Assembly: GCA_947501105.1 (NCBI GenBank)
Contig: CANMUP010000001.1
Location: 372,001-436,000, forward strand
DNA: 64,000 nt
Direction of reading: 5' to 3'
From: an uncultured Flaviramulus sp.
GTDB lineage: Bacteria > Bacteroidota > Bacteroidia > Flavobacteriales > Flavobacteriaceae
Part shown: in pieces, positions 19,546-27,761 of the stretch
How the letters are laid out: each line of letters begins with the position of its first letter
How positions within the stretch are numbered: position 1 is the first letter of the stretch
Program-made: the position numbers and the translations under genes
The notes under the pieces: generated by a model
What the model saw: the letters and a program-made list of their open reading frames with translations, nothing else
What the model was told of the DNA's origin: nothing
Database searches by the model: none

Positions 19546-20936
19546 ATCAATTCTTGTCTAAGTTCTTCTAACCGTTCTTTTTTGTCATCCCTATAAAACA
19601 AATTCATGGTTTCAAACGGAATAATTTTATTGTCTTTATCTACAATATGCACGCACGATTTTTTAATGGCCCGCACATCAAAATTGTAAGCATCAATAAA
19701 TTGCATGATAATAACACGAAATAAATTGTCGTAACCCAGGTTTGGCGCATCAATATTTGGTAAACAACACATAATAGATTTTAAATTTTCTTCAGCAACT
19801 TCAACGGAATTTCCAGTGCTAAACAGTTCAATCATCTTTCCGTGTAGACTTTCGTCTTGTTCATAAATGATGGTGTTTTTACTATTATCTAATAAATCAT
19901 TCGGATTGATATATCGTGTTAGGGGAAATACTTCACCGTCTAATTTTAAGGCATACCCCATAACTAAAGCATCAGGATTGCAAGGCACAGGTAATAAATC
20001 GTCTGGATTAAAAATAGTGGTTTGCTCTAATATTTTTCTTCTTACTTCAGTTAGGGTCATTCTATCCGTTTCAGGATTAAAATTATCTAACCGTCCTGCA
20101 ATTTGTGTAGGCTGTAGTGTGACACCTCGAACACATTTTTGTTGGAGCGCGTAGTCAATTATTTTTCCAATTTCGTGGTCATTCAAACCTTTTTGAAGAG
20201 TTACAACCAAGGTGGTGGACAAATTGAGCTTATTAAGATTTTCTAATGCTTGTTTACGAATATCATTCAAGTTTGCACCTCGTAATTCTTGTAGCACTTC
20301 ATTTTCAAAAGAATCAAATTGTAAATAAATTTCAAAATCTGGAGCATAACTTTTAAGTCGTTCTGCGAAAGCAAAATCTTTAGCAATTCTAATACCGTTT
20401 GTGTTTAACATTAAATGCCGAATAGGAAGCGATTTAGCATAATCTAAAATTTCAAAAAACTGTGGATGAATGGTAGGTTCGCCACCTGAAATTTGAACCA
20501 CATCAGGCTCTTTTTCATTTTTTACAATAGTGTCGAGCATGGTTTTTACCTCATCCAAAGTACGATGCCTTCCATAAGTTGGAGAAGACCCTGCATAGCA
20601 AGTTGGACAGGTTAAATTGCAACGATCGGTTACTTCAACAACGGTTAAGCAAGAATGTTGCTCGTGGTCTGGACATAAACCGCAATCGTACGGGCAACCA
20701 TAATGTGTTTTGGTGTTGAATGTGTAAGGTGTTTCGCTTGGCTTATTGTAGTTCCTTATATTTTTGTAATATTCAATATCATCAGCAATTAATACTTTAG
20801 AATTACCGTGTTCATTGCATCGTTTTAACATGTAAACCTTATCATTTTCAAATACTATTTTGGCATCAACCCGCTTTAAACATTCGGGACACAGACTTAA
20901 AGTAAAATCGTAGTAGGTATATTTTCTAACGGGCAT
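19542..20936 (-). CDS. radical SAM enzyme with extra N-terminal cysteine clusters (MJ0619/Tes-like)
   Basis: The 464-residue protein has an N-terminal zinc-ribbon-like module with C16, C19, C40 and H43. A second cysteine cluster follows (C81, C85, C88, C96; YGCPYDCGLCPDHEQHSC), then the radical SAM motif C106-x3-C110-x2-C113 in VTDRCNLTCPTCYAG and the SAM-binding QISGGEPTIHP. This order resembles the family that includes archaeal MJ0619 and tetraether synthase, enzymes that work on unactivated carbons of cofactors or lipids. The substrate here is unknown. Its start overlaps the Lgt-like gene by 11 bases, and its stop overlaps the next small gene. Family placement is from remembered motifs; radical SAM itself is certain. 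Confidence 0.87.
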   Translation of the reverse strand: MPVRKYTYYDFTLSLCPECLKRVDAKIVFENDKVYMLKRCNEHGNSKVLIADDIEYYKNIRNYNKPSETPYTFNTKTHYGCPYDCGLCPDHEQHSCLTVVEVTDRCNLTCPTCYAGSSPTYGRHRTLDEVKTMLDTIVKNEKEPDVVQISGGEPTIHPQFFEILDYAKSLPIRHLMLNTNGIRIAKDFAFAERLKSYAPDFEIYLQFDSFENEVLQELRGANLNDIRKQALENLNKLNLSTTLVVTLQKGLNDHEIGKIIDYALQQKCVRGVTLQPTQIAGRLDNFNPETDRMTLTEVRRKILEQTTIFNPDDLLPVPCNPDALVMGYALKLDGEVFPLTRYINPNDLLDNSKNTIIYEQDESLHGKMIELFSTGNSVEVAEENLKSIMCCLPNIDAPNLGYDNLFRVIIMQFIDAYNFDVRAIKKSCVHIVDKDNKIIPFETMNLFYRDDKKERLEELRQELI

Positions 20937-21669
20937 ATTTTATATTTTGAATGATGAATTTCGAATAATAGAACCAACAAATTACACATAAAAGTTGAAT
21001 AGTACTTAGCCCAAGAATATAAAACACATTCGGTTTTAAAAACTCTATGAAGAACCGAAAGCCAAAGTACAGTACCATAAACCATTTAAACAAGTCTCCG
21101 TTTTTTAAACTACTGCGTTTTTGTATATGTTTTAAACTAAAAAAAAGGATGCTTAGAAAAACCAATTCATATAAAGATGTTGGATGGCGTAATATGTTAT
21201 CACCTAGATTCATACCAAAAACGGATGCTGTCTCAATACCATAAGTGAACTCATTAATTCCAGACAGAAAGCAACCTATTCTACCTATAAAAATTCCAAT
21301 AATAATAGGGAGTACAAATAAATCTCCAGAAGATTGTGTTTCGCCAATGCGCTTTTTAGCAAATTCTACACCCAACAAACCACCAAATAACCCACCCATT
21401 ATGGTTTTAGTGTTGAGTAATTGAATGAAGATTTCTTTGGAAAATTCAATCATTGGGTTTTCTAAAAAACCAATTAACCGCGAGCCCACTAAAGCACCTA
21501 AAGCAGCACCTAGAATAATAGACAACCTATTGTTTGAAGAAATGACGTCATTACTTTTTCGCCTTAAAACCACATAATATCTATAAGCAACAAAAAAAGC
21601 TAAGTATTCTAAAACTAAATGGATATTGATATTAAAACCGAAGAGTTGAGGTTCAAATGGAATGTGCAA
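20926..21669 (-). CDS. Lgt-like integral membrane protein (prolipoprotein diacylglyceryl transferase family)
   Basis: The 247-residue protein has about seven membrane helices and the Lgt landmarks GSRLIGFLENP, TIMGGLFGGLLG, GRIGCFLSG, RHPTSLYE and FGFRFFIEFLKP. In E. coli Lgt the third motif reads GRxGNFxNG with an essential Asn; here that Asn is Cys and the next Asn is Ser. It may therefore bind a phospholipid without doing the standard diacylglyceryl transfer. The start is TTG (21669), since no in-frame ATG fits and the opening MHIPFEP suits the family. It is the first gene of a four-gene overlapping operon with the radical SAM enzyme. Confidence 0.8.
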   Translation of the reverse strand: MHIPFEPQLFGFNINIHLVLEYLAFFVAYRYYVVLRRKSNDVISSNNRLSIILGAALGALVGSRLIGFLENPMIEFSKEIFIQLLNTKTIMGGLFGGLLGVEFAKKRIGETQSSGDLFVLPIIIGIFIGRIGCFLSGINEFTYGIETASVFGMNLGDNILRHPTSLYELVFLSILFFSLKHIQKRSSLKNGDLFKWFMVLYFGFRFFIEFLKPNVFYILGLSTIQLLCVICWFYYSKFIIQNIKYAR

Positions 21670-21750
21670 GGCATGAATTTTTTATAAATATAACTGATTT
21701 TTATATGCTAATAATATCTTCCTTATTTTTGATAGAATCATAGACTTAAT

Positions 21751-22137
21751 ATGGCTTTCAAAAAACAAAGTTTCATTTTTAAAATACATTTAATCATTTC
21801 GGTAATTATTGTAATTCCTGTTGCTTTAATTTATGGGTTTGCACCCGATTCTGAGTTTGATATCCATTTAAATACCGTTGATGAGCTTAATGCTTTTAAA
21901 GCTTTTATGGGCATGTATATAGGGTTTTCATCACTTTGGATACTCGGTATTTTTAAAGCAAAATATTTTAAAATGGCTTTGGTAACCAATATGGTTTTTA
22001 TGCTCGGTTTAGGTTTAGGAAGACTCATTAGTATAGTAATCGATGGTGTACCAACAAATGCTTACGTATATGGGACAATAGCCGAATTGATACTAGGATT
22101 TTATGGTATTTGGGTGTTAACAAGAAAAAAATGGTAA
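21751..22137 (+). CDS. DUF4345-type membrane protein
   Basis: The 128-residue protein has four membrane helices and the pattern of DUF4345, including YGFAPDSEFDIHL, KAFMGMYIGFSSLW and LGLGRLISIVIDG. The biochemical role is unknown. It is divergent from the Lgt-like operon and 23 bases upstream of dusB on the same strand, so it may be co-transcribed with dusB. Confidence 0.78.
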   Translation: MAFKKQSFIFKIHLIISVIIVIPVALIYGFAPDSEFDIHLNTVDELNAFKAFMGMYIGFSSLWILGIFKAKYFKMALVTNMVFMLGLGLGRLISIVIDGVPTNAYVYGTIAELILGFYGIWVLTRKKW

Positions 22138-22160
22138 TTTTGCGCCAAAATTGAATCTAC

Positions 22161-23156
22161 TTGGTAAAAATAGATAACATAGAATTGCCAGATTTCCCAT
22201 TGCTATTAGCTCCAATGGAAGATGTTAGCGACCCACCGTTTCGTGCTTTATGTAAAGAGCAAGGTGCCGATGTGGTGTATACTGAATTTGTATCAAGCGA
22301 AGGCCTTATTCGTAATGCTGCTAAAAGTGTAATGAAACTTGATATTTACGAAAAAGAACGCCCTGTGGGAATTCAAATATTTGGTGCAAACTTAGATAGC
22401 ATGCTACAGACTATTGATATTGTTTCGGCTTCAAAACCAGACATTATCGACATTAACTTTGGCTGTCCTGTAAAAAAAGTAGTAAGCAAAGGTGCCGGCG
22501 CGGGTATTTTAAAAGATATCTGCTTAATGGAACAACTAACAGCAGAAATGGTTAAACGCACTAATATTCCAGTTACAGTAAAAACGCGTTTAGGCTGGGA
22601 TCATGATTCTATAAAAATAGTTGAGGTAGCTGAGCGATTGCAGGATGTAGGCTGTAAAGCGATTGCTATTCATGGGCGCACACGAGCGCAAATGTATAAA
22701 GGTGATGCCGATTGGAAACCCATTGCAGAGGTTAAAAATAATCCGCGAATGCATATTCCTGTATTTGGAAATGGCGACATAACTTCTCCAGAAAAAGCTA
22801 TGGAAATGCGTGATAGTTATGGACTTGATGGCGCTATGATTGGGCGTGCAAGTATTGGGAACCCTTGGTTTTTCAAACAAGTAAAGCATTTTTTTAAAAC
22901 AGGAGAACATTTAGCGCCAATCACTTTAGAAGAACGCGTTGATGCTGCTCGCAGGCATTTACAAATGGCTATAGATTGGAAAGGCGAAATTTTAGGTGTT
23001 TTTGAAACCAGAAGACATTATACCAATTACTTTAAAGGAATTCCACATTTTAAAGAATACCGAATGAAAATGGTAACAAGCGACGACTCAAAAGATGTGT
23101 TTGCTGCTTTTGATGAGGTACTAGAAAAATTTGCTGGTCATCAGTTTACAGAATAA
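22161..23156 (+). CDS. dusB: tRNA-dihydrouridine synthase B
   Basis: This FMN enzyme reduces uridines to dihydrouridine in the D-loop of tRNAs. The 331-residue TIM-barrel protein opens with LLLAPMEDVSDPPFR and has FGCPVKKVVSKGAGAGIL (containing the catalytic Cys), VKTRLGWD, AIHGRTRAQMYKG and GNGDITSPEKAM. No ATG is suitably placed; TTG 22161 gives the usual short lead before the barrel. The repeat at 23161 follows the stop and may serve as its transcript end. Confidence 0.95.
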   Translation: MVKIDNIELPDFPLLLAPMEDVSDPPFRALCKEQGADVVYTEFVSSEGLIRNAAKSVMKLDIYEKERPVGIQIFGANLDSMLQTIDIVSASKPDIIDINFGCPVKKVVSKGAGAGILKDICLMEQLTAEMVKRTNIPVTVKTRLGWDHDSIKIVEVAERLQDVGCKAIAIHGRTRAQMYKGDADWKPIAEVKNNPRMHIPVFGNGDITSPEKAMEMRDSYGLDGAMIGRASIGNPWFFKQVKHFFKTGEHLAPITLEERVDAARRHLQMAIDWKGEILGVFETRRHYTNYFKGIPHFKEYRMKMVTSDDSKDVFAAFDEVLEKFAGHQFTE

Positions 23157-23160
23157 TTTA

Positions 23161-23270
23161 TGGTTTGGCAAATGGCAAGCCACCGCGCTATCCGTTACTA
23201 GTTTTGGCTCGATGCACGCCTCGCCAAAAGCTAACCACTACTATCGCTTTTGCATGTGTTTGCCAAGGCT
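23161..23270. repeat. structured intergenic inverted repeat downstream of dusB
   Basis: Nested inverted arms are visible: TTGGCAAA (23165-23172) pairs with TTTGCCAA (23259-23266), and TTTTGGC (23202-23208) pairs with GCCAAAA (23223-23229). The sequences between them include CGCTATCCGTTACTAG and CTAACCACTACTATCGC. It resembles the dispersed short repeats at 14219 and 59041 in style (CTATCCGTTA / CTAAC-CACTAC words) but its arms differ. Confidence 0.5.
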
Positions 23271-23315
23271 TAGTGTTATTTCGAATGGAGATGTAATTTA
23301 GAAAGGCCTGCAGTT

Positions 23316-24548
23316 TTACTTGGTCATTTTGTTAATTAGCTCAATACCTTTTTCAAGCACTTCGTCCTTTTTGTTTGTTGATTGCTTTACATAATTTGTT
23401 GGAATATACTTTTCTCTTATTGTTCCGTTTACATGATACAATTTTGCTGTTGAAAGCTTGTAACCATACTTTTGGTGCTTGAAGCCAAAATCATAAACCT
23501 CGCCTGCTAATCGTCTCATTTCAGAGCCTACAACATCTGCTCTCCCCATTCCTTCAAAACCAATAGCGAGACCTTCGCCCATACTCCCTGTCCACCGACC
23601 AACTAATATTACTACTGGGTTTTTATACTGTTCATAGCGTGGACTAACATATTCAATCCAACTTCTTTCAACATCTGGATTGTTTTCTGATTTTGCAATG
23701 TATGAATGCTTTTGATATGGTTTTGGCTCATCTATAAACCTACTCATAATACCACGAGCTTCGTATGAGTCTCCACCAAATATTGTGTTTCTTAAATCGA
23801 TAATTAAACCTTTAGTATTTGACAAATCATTTAAGGCGTTATCAAATTCGCTTACCAAGTTGTCGTTTCCAAGTGAGTTGTTTATTCTTATTATCCCAAC
23901 TTCGTTAATAGTTTGGGTAGTTAGTAAGCCATTGTTATTCTTTATTTTGATTTTATCAATATCAAGTTTAATTTCTTTTTTATTGGATAACTTTAAGGTT
24001 AATATTCGGGGCTCATTGTAGCGACCTGCTAAAATTTTATTAGCAATCCACTCTTTGATTTCAGGAATGCTTTTGTTACTACAATGTGATGGAAAATCTT
24101 TGATGACTTGATCAAAATCAATACCATTAAATTTCATAATTTCAGCTCCAATTATATCTTCATTCAGGTTTTCTATTTGAGTTTGCCAAACATTTGAAAT
24201 TATAGGTTTTCCTCTTTCTATTGTAGAATAAATAGGCGAGAAAAGGCGATATGAAGAATTTCTATTGGTTCGTAAAGTGAGGTGATTATCATAGAACTCA
24301 TTAAGTAAATATTCAAAAAACAATACTGTTTCCTCTTCAGTTTTTATGTTTTTTATTTGATTAGTATAATAATTTTTGATGCATTTCAAGTCTACGTTTT
24401 TATCCTGTAGGTAAACATAATTTGACGATATATCGTTTAAGATTTCGTTTAAATCTTCTTTGATTTTATTTTGATCAATACTACTTTCTTGCGAATTAAT
24501 ACAAGAAAAGCTTAAAAGTATAATTAAATTTAAAAACAGTTTTTTCAT
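23316..24548 (-). CDS. S41-family (tail-specific-protease-like) secreted peptidase
   Basis: The 410-residue protein begins with a signal peptide ending near LLSFSC, so it may be a lipoprotein, although the residue three before the Cys is atypical. The C-terminal half has the S41 fold: GLIIDLRNTIFGGDS (246-261), then the probable nucleophile Ser322 in GRWTGSMGEGLAIGFEGMG. A helical N-terminal domain (25-100) is like that of periplasmic CtpA/Tricorn-core relatives. No PDZ domain is clear. The physiological substrate is unknown. Confidence 0.83.
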   Translation of the reverse strand: MKKLFLNLIILLSFSCINSQESSIDQNKIKEDLNEILNDISSNYVYLQDKNVDLKCIKNYYTNQIKNIKTEEETVLFFEYLLNEFYDNHLTLRTNRNSSYRLFSPIYSTIERGKPIISNVWQTQIENLNEDIIGAEIMKFNGIDFDQVIKDFPSHCSNKSIPEIKEWIANKILAGRYNEPRILTLKLSNKKEIKLDIDKIKIKNNNGLLTTQTINEVGIIRINNSLGNDNLVSEFDNALNDLSNTKGLIIDLRNTIFGGDSYEARGIMSRFIDEPKPYQKHSYIAKSENNPDVERSWIEYVSPRYEQYKNPVVILVGRWTGSMGEGLAIGFEGMGRADVVGSEMRRLAGEVYDFGFKHQKYGYKLSTAKLYHVNGTIREKYIPTNYVKQSTNKKDEVLEKGIELINKMTK

Positions 24549-24610
24549 CTATGCTACGATTATAGTTTGAAATTGAGTGAATGTAAAATGCATCAAACTA
24601 GCCCAAAATG

Positions 24611-25813
24611 TTAAGATTGGATTAGTTTTTTTGTAACTCTGTTTGATGCCACTTTAGAGGCGATAACCCCTAAAACAGTTATTGTAACAAATACAATCAT
24701 AAAATTTTCTAGCAAAATACTCATGGGATAAGCCAATGATGGTGTAATGGGTACAAAGCCAAATGTTTTTTGCAAAACCACAACTAATAAAGCTATTAGT
24801 AAACCAATTATACACCCAACAATGGTCATTATTGAGCCATGAATAAAGAATATGTTTCGTATTTTTTTTATGGGATGTCCTAGACTAAAAAGTGTTTTTA
24901 AGGATTGTTTTTTTTCTAATATCATCATTATTATTGAGCCAATAACATTAAAAATTAATAATCCAGATACGAGGGTTAGCAGTAAATAAACCAAAAGGTT
25001 TTCGCTATTTAACATTTTATATAGGGCATCATTAAGTTGTGCTCTGTTTTTTAAAATAATGGTATCGCCCAAAATGGCTTGAATGTCTTCTTTAACTTTA
25101 AGCTCGTCTGCGCCATTTTTAAGTTTAAACTCTATTGCAGATACTTGATTGGGTTTGTAGTTTAGAAGATTTTGTGCTAAACCGATAGGAGCAAAAACGT
25201 AGGTATCGTTTAAATTTTCATTAACATCAAAAACGCCAACATTAACCGCATTAACAGTGTTAAACGCATTTTTAACAGATGTGATTTGACCTTTCCCTGG
25301 TTTTGGAACATATAAATTTATGGCTTTAGCATAATCTAAAACGCCAAAAGATAGATTGTTTGAAATACCCCAGCCAACTACTATTTGATTGGTTTTTTGA
25401 TCGAACCAACTACCTTGAGATATTACAGAGTCTATATCGACTACCTTTTTAAACTGAGCATCGACACCTTTTATGGTGGCTAAATAGTTTTTATCGTTCG
25501 AGGCTACAATAACACGTTCTTCAATAACTTTTGAAAACACAGCAACATCTTCTAAATTATTTAGCCTAGTAAGATTTTCGTCTGTAATAAAAAAAGATTT
25601 CCCGACAGAGGCTTCGGCTTTTAAATCGGGATCTACAACGGAAGAAAATTGTAATGTATAATCTTTTAATCCTGCAAAACCAGATAGCACTATAAATAAT
25701 GCTGCTGCTCCTAATACAATCCCAACAACAGCAATTATACTAATAATGTTAATAGCGTTGTTACTGCTTTTTGAGCGTAGATAACGTTTTGCGATATATA
25801 GAGAAACATTCAT
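24611..25813 (-). CDS. FtsX-like ABC transporter permease (LolC/LolE or MacB type)
   Basis: The 400-residue protein has one N-terminal membrane helix (about 20-45, after IAKRYLRSKSSNNAINIIS), a periplasmic MacB/LolC-like domain (about 45-270), and three C-terminal helices starting at LLVYLLLTLVSGLLIFNVIG. The pattern fits LolC/LolE lipoprotein-release permeases. No ATP-binding gene is adjacent, so its partner must lie elsewhere. It lies upstream of rbfA in coordinate order on the same strand, 67 bases after rbfA stops. Confidence 0.87.
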   Translation of the reverse strand: MNVSLYIAKRYLRSKSSNNAINIISIIAVVGIVLGAAALFIVLSGFAGLKDYTLQFSSVVDPDLKAEASVGKSFFITDENLTRLNNLEDVAVFSKVIEERVIVASNDKNYLATIKGVDAQFKKVVDIDSVISQGSWFDQKTNQIVVGWGISNNLSFGVLDYAKAINLYVPKPGKGQITSVKNAFNTVNAVNVGVFDVNENLNDTYVFAPIGLAQNLLNYKPNQVSAIEFKLKNGADELKVKEDIQAILGDTIILKNRAQLNDALYKMLNSENLLVYLLLTLVSGLLIFNVIGSIIMMILEKKQSLKTLFSLGHPIKKIRNIFFIHGSIMTIVGCIIGLLIALLVVVLQKTFGFVPITPSLAYPMSILLENFMIVFVTITVLGVIASKVASNRVTKKLIQS

Positions 25814-25880
25814 GCTTTAAATATAAAAAGAAAAATGAGTTTTAATTTAAAGCATTTTGCTTTTGAAGATTTTAAACCAA

Positions 25881-26276
25881 TTACGATTTTTTTCGTTTGT
25901 CAAGAAAAGATGGGTCTTTTATTGGGTTTTCAGTTCTTTTCAAAGATTTGTCAATTTGATCAATATATTCTAAAGAATCATCAATAAAAAATTCCAATCT
26001 AGGCATACGCCTTAACTGATGCTTAGTGCGTTGTGCTAATTCGTGCTTAATTAAAGGCGCGTTAGATTTTATACCTTCAATAAGTGCTGCACCCTTATTA
26101 TTAGGAAAAATACTTAAATACACTTTAGCTACAGAAAGATCTACCGTTACTTTTACTTTGCTTACCGAGATTAAAACTCCTTGCATGCCACCTTGCGTTG
26201 CAGCCTTTTGTAAAACATCAACCAAATCGCGTTGTAATACAGATCCTATTTTTTTTTGTCTTTGACTTTCTTCCAA
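25881..26276 (-). CDS. rbfA: 30S ribosome-binding factor A
   Basis: RbfA binds free 30S subunits and helps mature the 5' end of 16S rRNA. The 131-residue protein shows the KH-like fold landmarks QRDLVDVLQ, VLISVSKVKVTVDLSVAKVYLSIFP and PRLEFFIDDSLEYIDQIDKSL. Its length is normal. It is divergent from the methylmalonyl-CoA epimerase gene. Confidence 0.95.
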   Translation of the reverse strand: MEESQRQKKIGSVLQRDLVDVLQKAATQGGMQGVLISVSKVKVTVDLSVAKVYLSIFPNNKGAALIEGIKSNAPLIKHELAQRTKHQLRRMPRLEFFIDDSLEYIDQIDKSLKRTENPIKDPSFLDKRKKS

Positions 26277-26418
26277 TTAATTATTTTTTATAAAGCACAT
26301 GTTTTAAATAAGTTAAAATAAATATTTGTGCTTTTTTACAGTGCAAAAATAAAGGATATTTAAAGATTATCTTACTTTTGATTTGTAAAATTTATATATT
26401 AAACAAAAAGAAGCATTA

Positions 26419-26823
26419 ATGAATAAGATTGAACATATTGGTATAGCTGTAAAAAGTCTTGATGATTCTAACAAGTTGTTTGCTAAATTATTTGGGGAAA
26501 CACATTATAAAATAGAAGAAGTTGCTAGTGAAGGTGTAAATACGTCTTTTTTTAAAGTTGGAGAAAACAAGATTGAACTGCTAGAAGGAACAAATGATGA
26601 GAGCCCTATTAGTAAATTTATTACCAAAAGAGGCGAAGGGATACACCATATAGCTTTTGATGTAGATGACATTAAAACTGAGATAAAGCGCTTAAAAAAA
26701 GAGGGTTTTAAAGTTTTAAATGAAACACCCAAAAAAGGAGCAGATAATAAGCTAGTGGCTTTTTTACACCCTAAATCGTCAAATGGTGTTTTAATTGAGT
26801 TATGCCAAGAGATAAAGAAATAA
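26419..26823 (+). CDS. mce: methylmalonyl-CoA epimerase
   Basis: The enzyme interconverts (R)- and (S)-methylmalonyl-CoA in propionyl-CoA metabolism. The 134-residue VOC-fold protein opens IEHIGIAVKSLDDSNKLF and contains GVNTSFFKVGENKIELLEG, GEGIHHIAFDVDDI and LHPKSSNGVLIELCQ, with the metal-binding His/Glu residues in place. It stands immediately left of the tRNA gene and the mobile element. Confidence 0.93.
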   Translation: MNKIEHIGIAVKSLDDSNKLFAKLFGETHYKIEEVASEGVNTSFFKVGENKIELLEGTNDESPISKFITKRGEGIHHIAFDVDDIKTEIKRLKKEGFKVLNETPKKGADNKLVAFLHPKSSNGVLIELCQEIKK

Positions 26824-26852
26824 TTTTTCTTGCTAACAATTAAAATAAGTAG

Positions 26853-26860
26853 TAATATTG
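26853..26860 (+). promoter_or_regulatory. candidate -7 box of the tRNA gene
   Basis: TAATATTG lies 13 bases before the tRNA and matches TAnnTTTG with one mismatch. CTTG at 26829-26832 is a plausible -33 partner. Confidence 0.35.
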
Positions 26861-26872
26861 CACTCCAATTTC

Positions 26873-26946
26873 GGTCCCATAGCTCAGTTGGTTAGAGCAC
26901 CTGACTCATAATCAGGTGGTCCTTGGTTCGAGCCCAAGTGGGACCA
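26873..26946 (+). tRNA. tRNA with CAT anticodon (Met elongator, or Ile2 if lysidine-modified)
   Basis: A full cloverleaf can be drawn: acceptor GGTCCCA/TGGGACC, D arm GCTC/GAGC, anticodon arm CCTGA/TCAGG with loop CTCATAA (anticodon CAT), variable TGGTC, T arm CTTGG/CCAAG with loop TTCGAGC, discriminator A, no encoded CCA. A G1-C72 pair excludes the initiator. C4-G69 and C5-G68 pairs are also present in E. coli tRNA-Ile2, so Met versus Ile2 is open. Its 3' end is the integration site of the mobile element. Confidence 0.95.
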
Positions 26947-26967
26947 CTTTTAGAGATTGTAAAGCCT
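26934..26967 (+). repeat. attL, left copy of the 34-bp direct repeat
   Basis: The repeat starts with CCAAGTGGGACCA (tRNA T-arm and acceptor 3' strand) and ends with TTGTAAAGCCT. It is identical to 34317-34350. Its right boundary falls after the seventh base of the terminator 5' arm. Confidence 0.92.
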
Positions 26968-26997
26968 TGTAAACGTTGAGTTTATGAGGCTTTTTTT
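26961..26997 (+). terminator. tRNA terminator rebuilt by the element
   Basis: AAAGCCTTGTAAAC (26961-26974) pairs with GTTTATGAGGCTTT (26980-26993): 14 base pairs with two G-U wobbles, a 5-base loop and a T tract. The first seven bases of the 5' arm belong to the att repeat; the rest comes from the element. Confidence 0.85.
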
Positions 26998-27002
26998 GTT
27001 AT

Positions 27003-27026
27003 AGGGGACGAATTAGGGGGCGAATA
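27003..27026 (+). repeat. two tandem 12-bp repeats at the left end of the element
   Basis: AGGGGACGAATT and AGGGGGCGAATA lie head to tail, 36 bases inside attL. Three near-identical units lie near the right end (34164-34199). They are candidate integrase or excisionase arm sites. Confidence 0.7.
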
Positions 27027-27118
27027 AGATTGTTTATTTGTAAATTAATTATAATTGAGAAGGATAATAAGAAAGATTAATACTACTTTTAATATTTGAA
27101 ATTATTATTTTTTAAAAC

Positions 27119-27730
27119 ATGTCAAAAAATCACAAAATGGAAATAATTGCGGGGTTATTTATTGTCGTTGGAACAGCTCTAGGAGTTTGGGCAAATGCAA
27201 TAAACAAGAAAGAAGCAAAAGTTTTGGAAGAAAAGAACGCTAGCTTATTGTCAGAAAACAACAATTTAGGAAAGGAATTGAAAATTAAGTCGCAAGAAAA
27301 CATTGCTTTATCAAAAAGAATTTCGAAAAGTATTGAGGCCGTAAATTATTTCAATACTATTGACTTTTCTTATTTAAAAAAAGATTTTCCATATGGGTAC
27401 ACAGTTGTAAGACAGAATAAAGATTTTGATGATTTTATTAAAGTTTATGGAGAGAAACGCGGATATGAATATTATGGTTCAGAAATATATTATGATAAAG
27501 AACAAAAAACTCATTTAATAAAATTTAGTGGTTTTAAAATTGAAATAATGGGGGGCTCGATGTCTGGAGGTGAGATGGCAGTTGGTTTAAACACTAATAA
27601 TTACAAAGATTTTCAGTTACTTATTCCAGAACAGCCATTATTTGATGTTAATTGGGTTGTTTTAATGATTGATGATGGGCATAAATATACTTATGCAATT
27701 GGATTTGTACCTAAAGAACCTAAAAAATAA
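27119..27730 (+). CDS. unknown membrane-anchored coiled-coil protein, element cargo
   Basis: The 203-residue product has one N-terminal membrane helix (about 8-27, IIAGLFIVVGTALGVWANAI), a coiled coil (about 33-70), and a globular C-terminal domain of about 130 residues that I do not recognise (for example KFSGFKIEIMGGSMSGG). The C-terminal domain should face the periplasm or the cytoplasm depending on helix orientation, which the flanking charges do not settle. It is the first of three plus-strand cargo genes, 31 bases before the HNH gene, so a shared transcript is likely. Confidence 0.75.
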   Translation: MSKNHKMEIIAGLFIVVGTALGVWANAINKKEAKVLEEKNASLLSENNNLGKELKIKSQENIALSKRISKSIEAVNYFNTIDFSYLKKDFPYGYTVVRQNKDFDDFIKVYGEKRGYEYYGSEIYYDKEQKTHLIKFSGFKIEIMGGSMSGGEMAVGLNTNNYKDFQLLIPEQPLFDVNWVVLMIDDGHKYTYAIGFVPKEPKK

Positions 27731-27761
27731 ATTCAAATATAAGATGATTTAATTTTATAAA

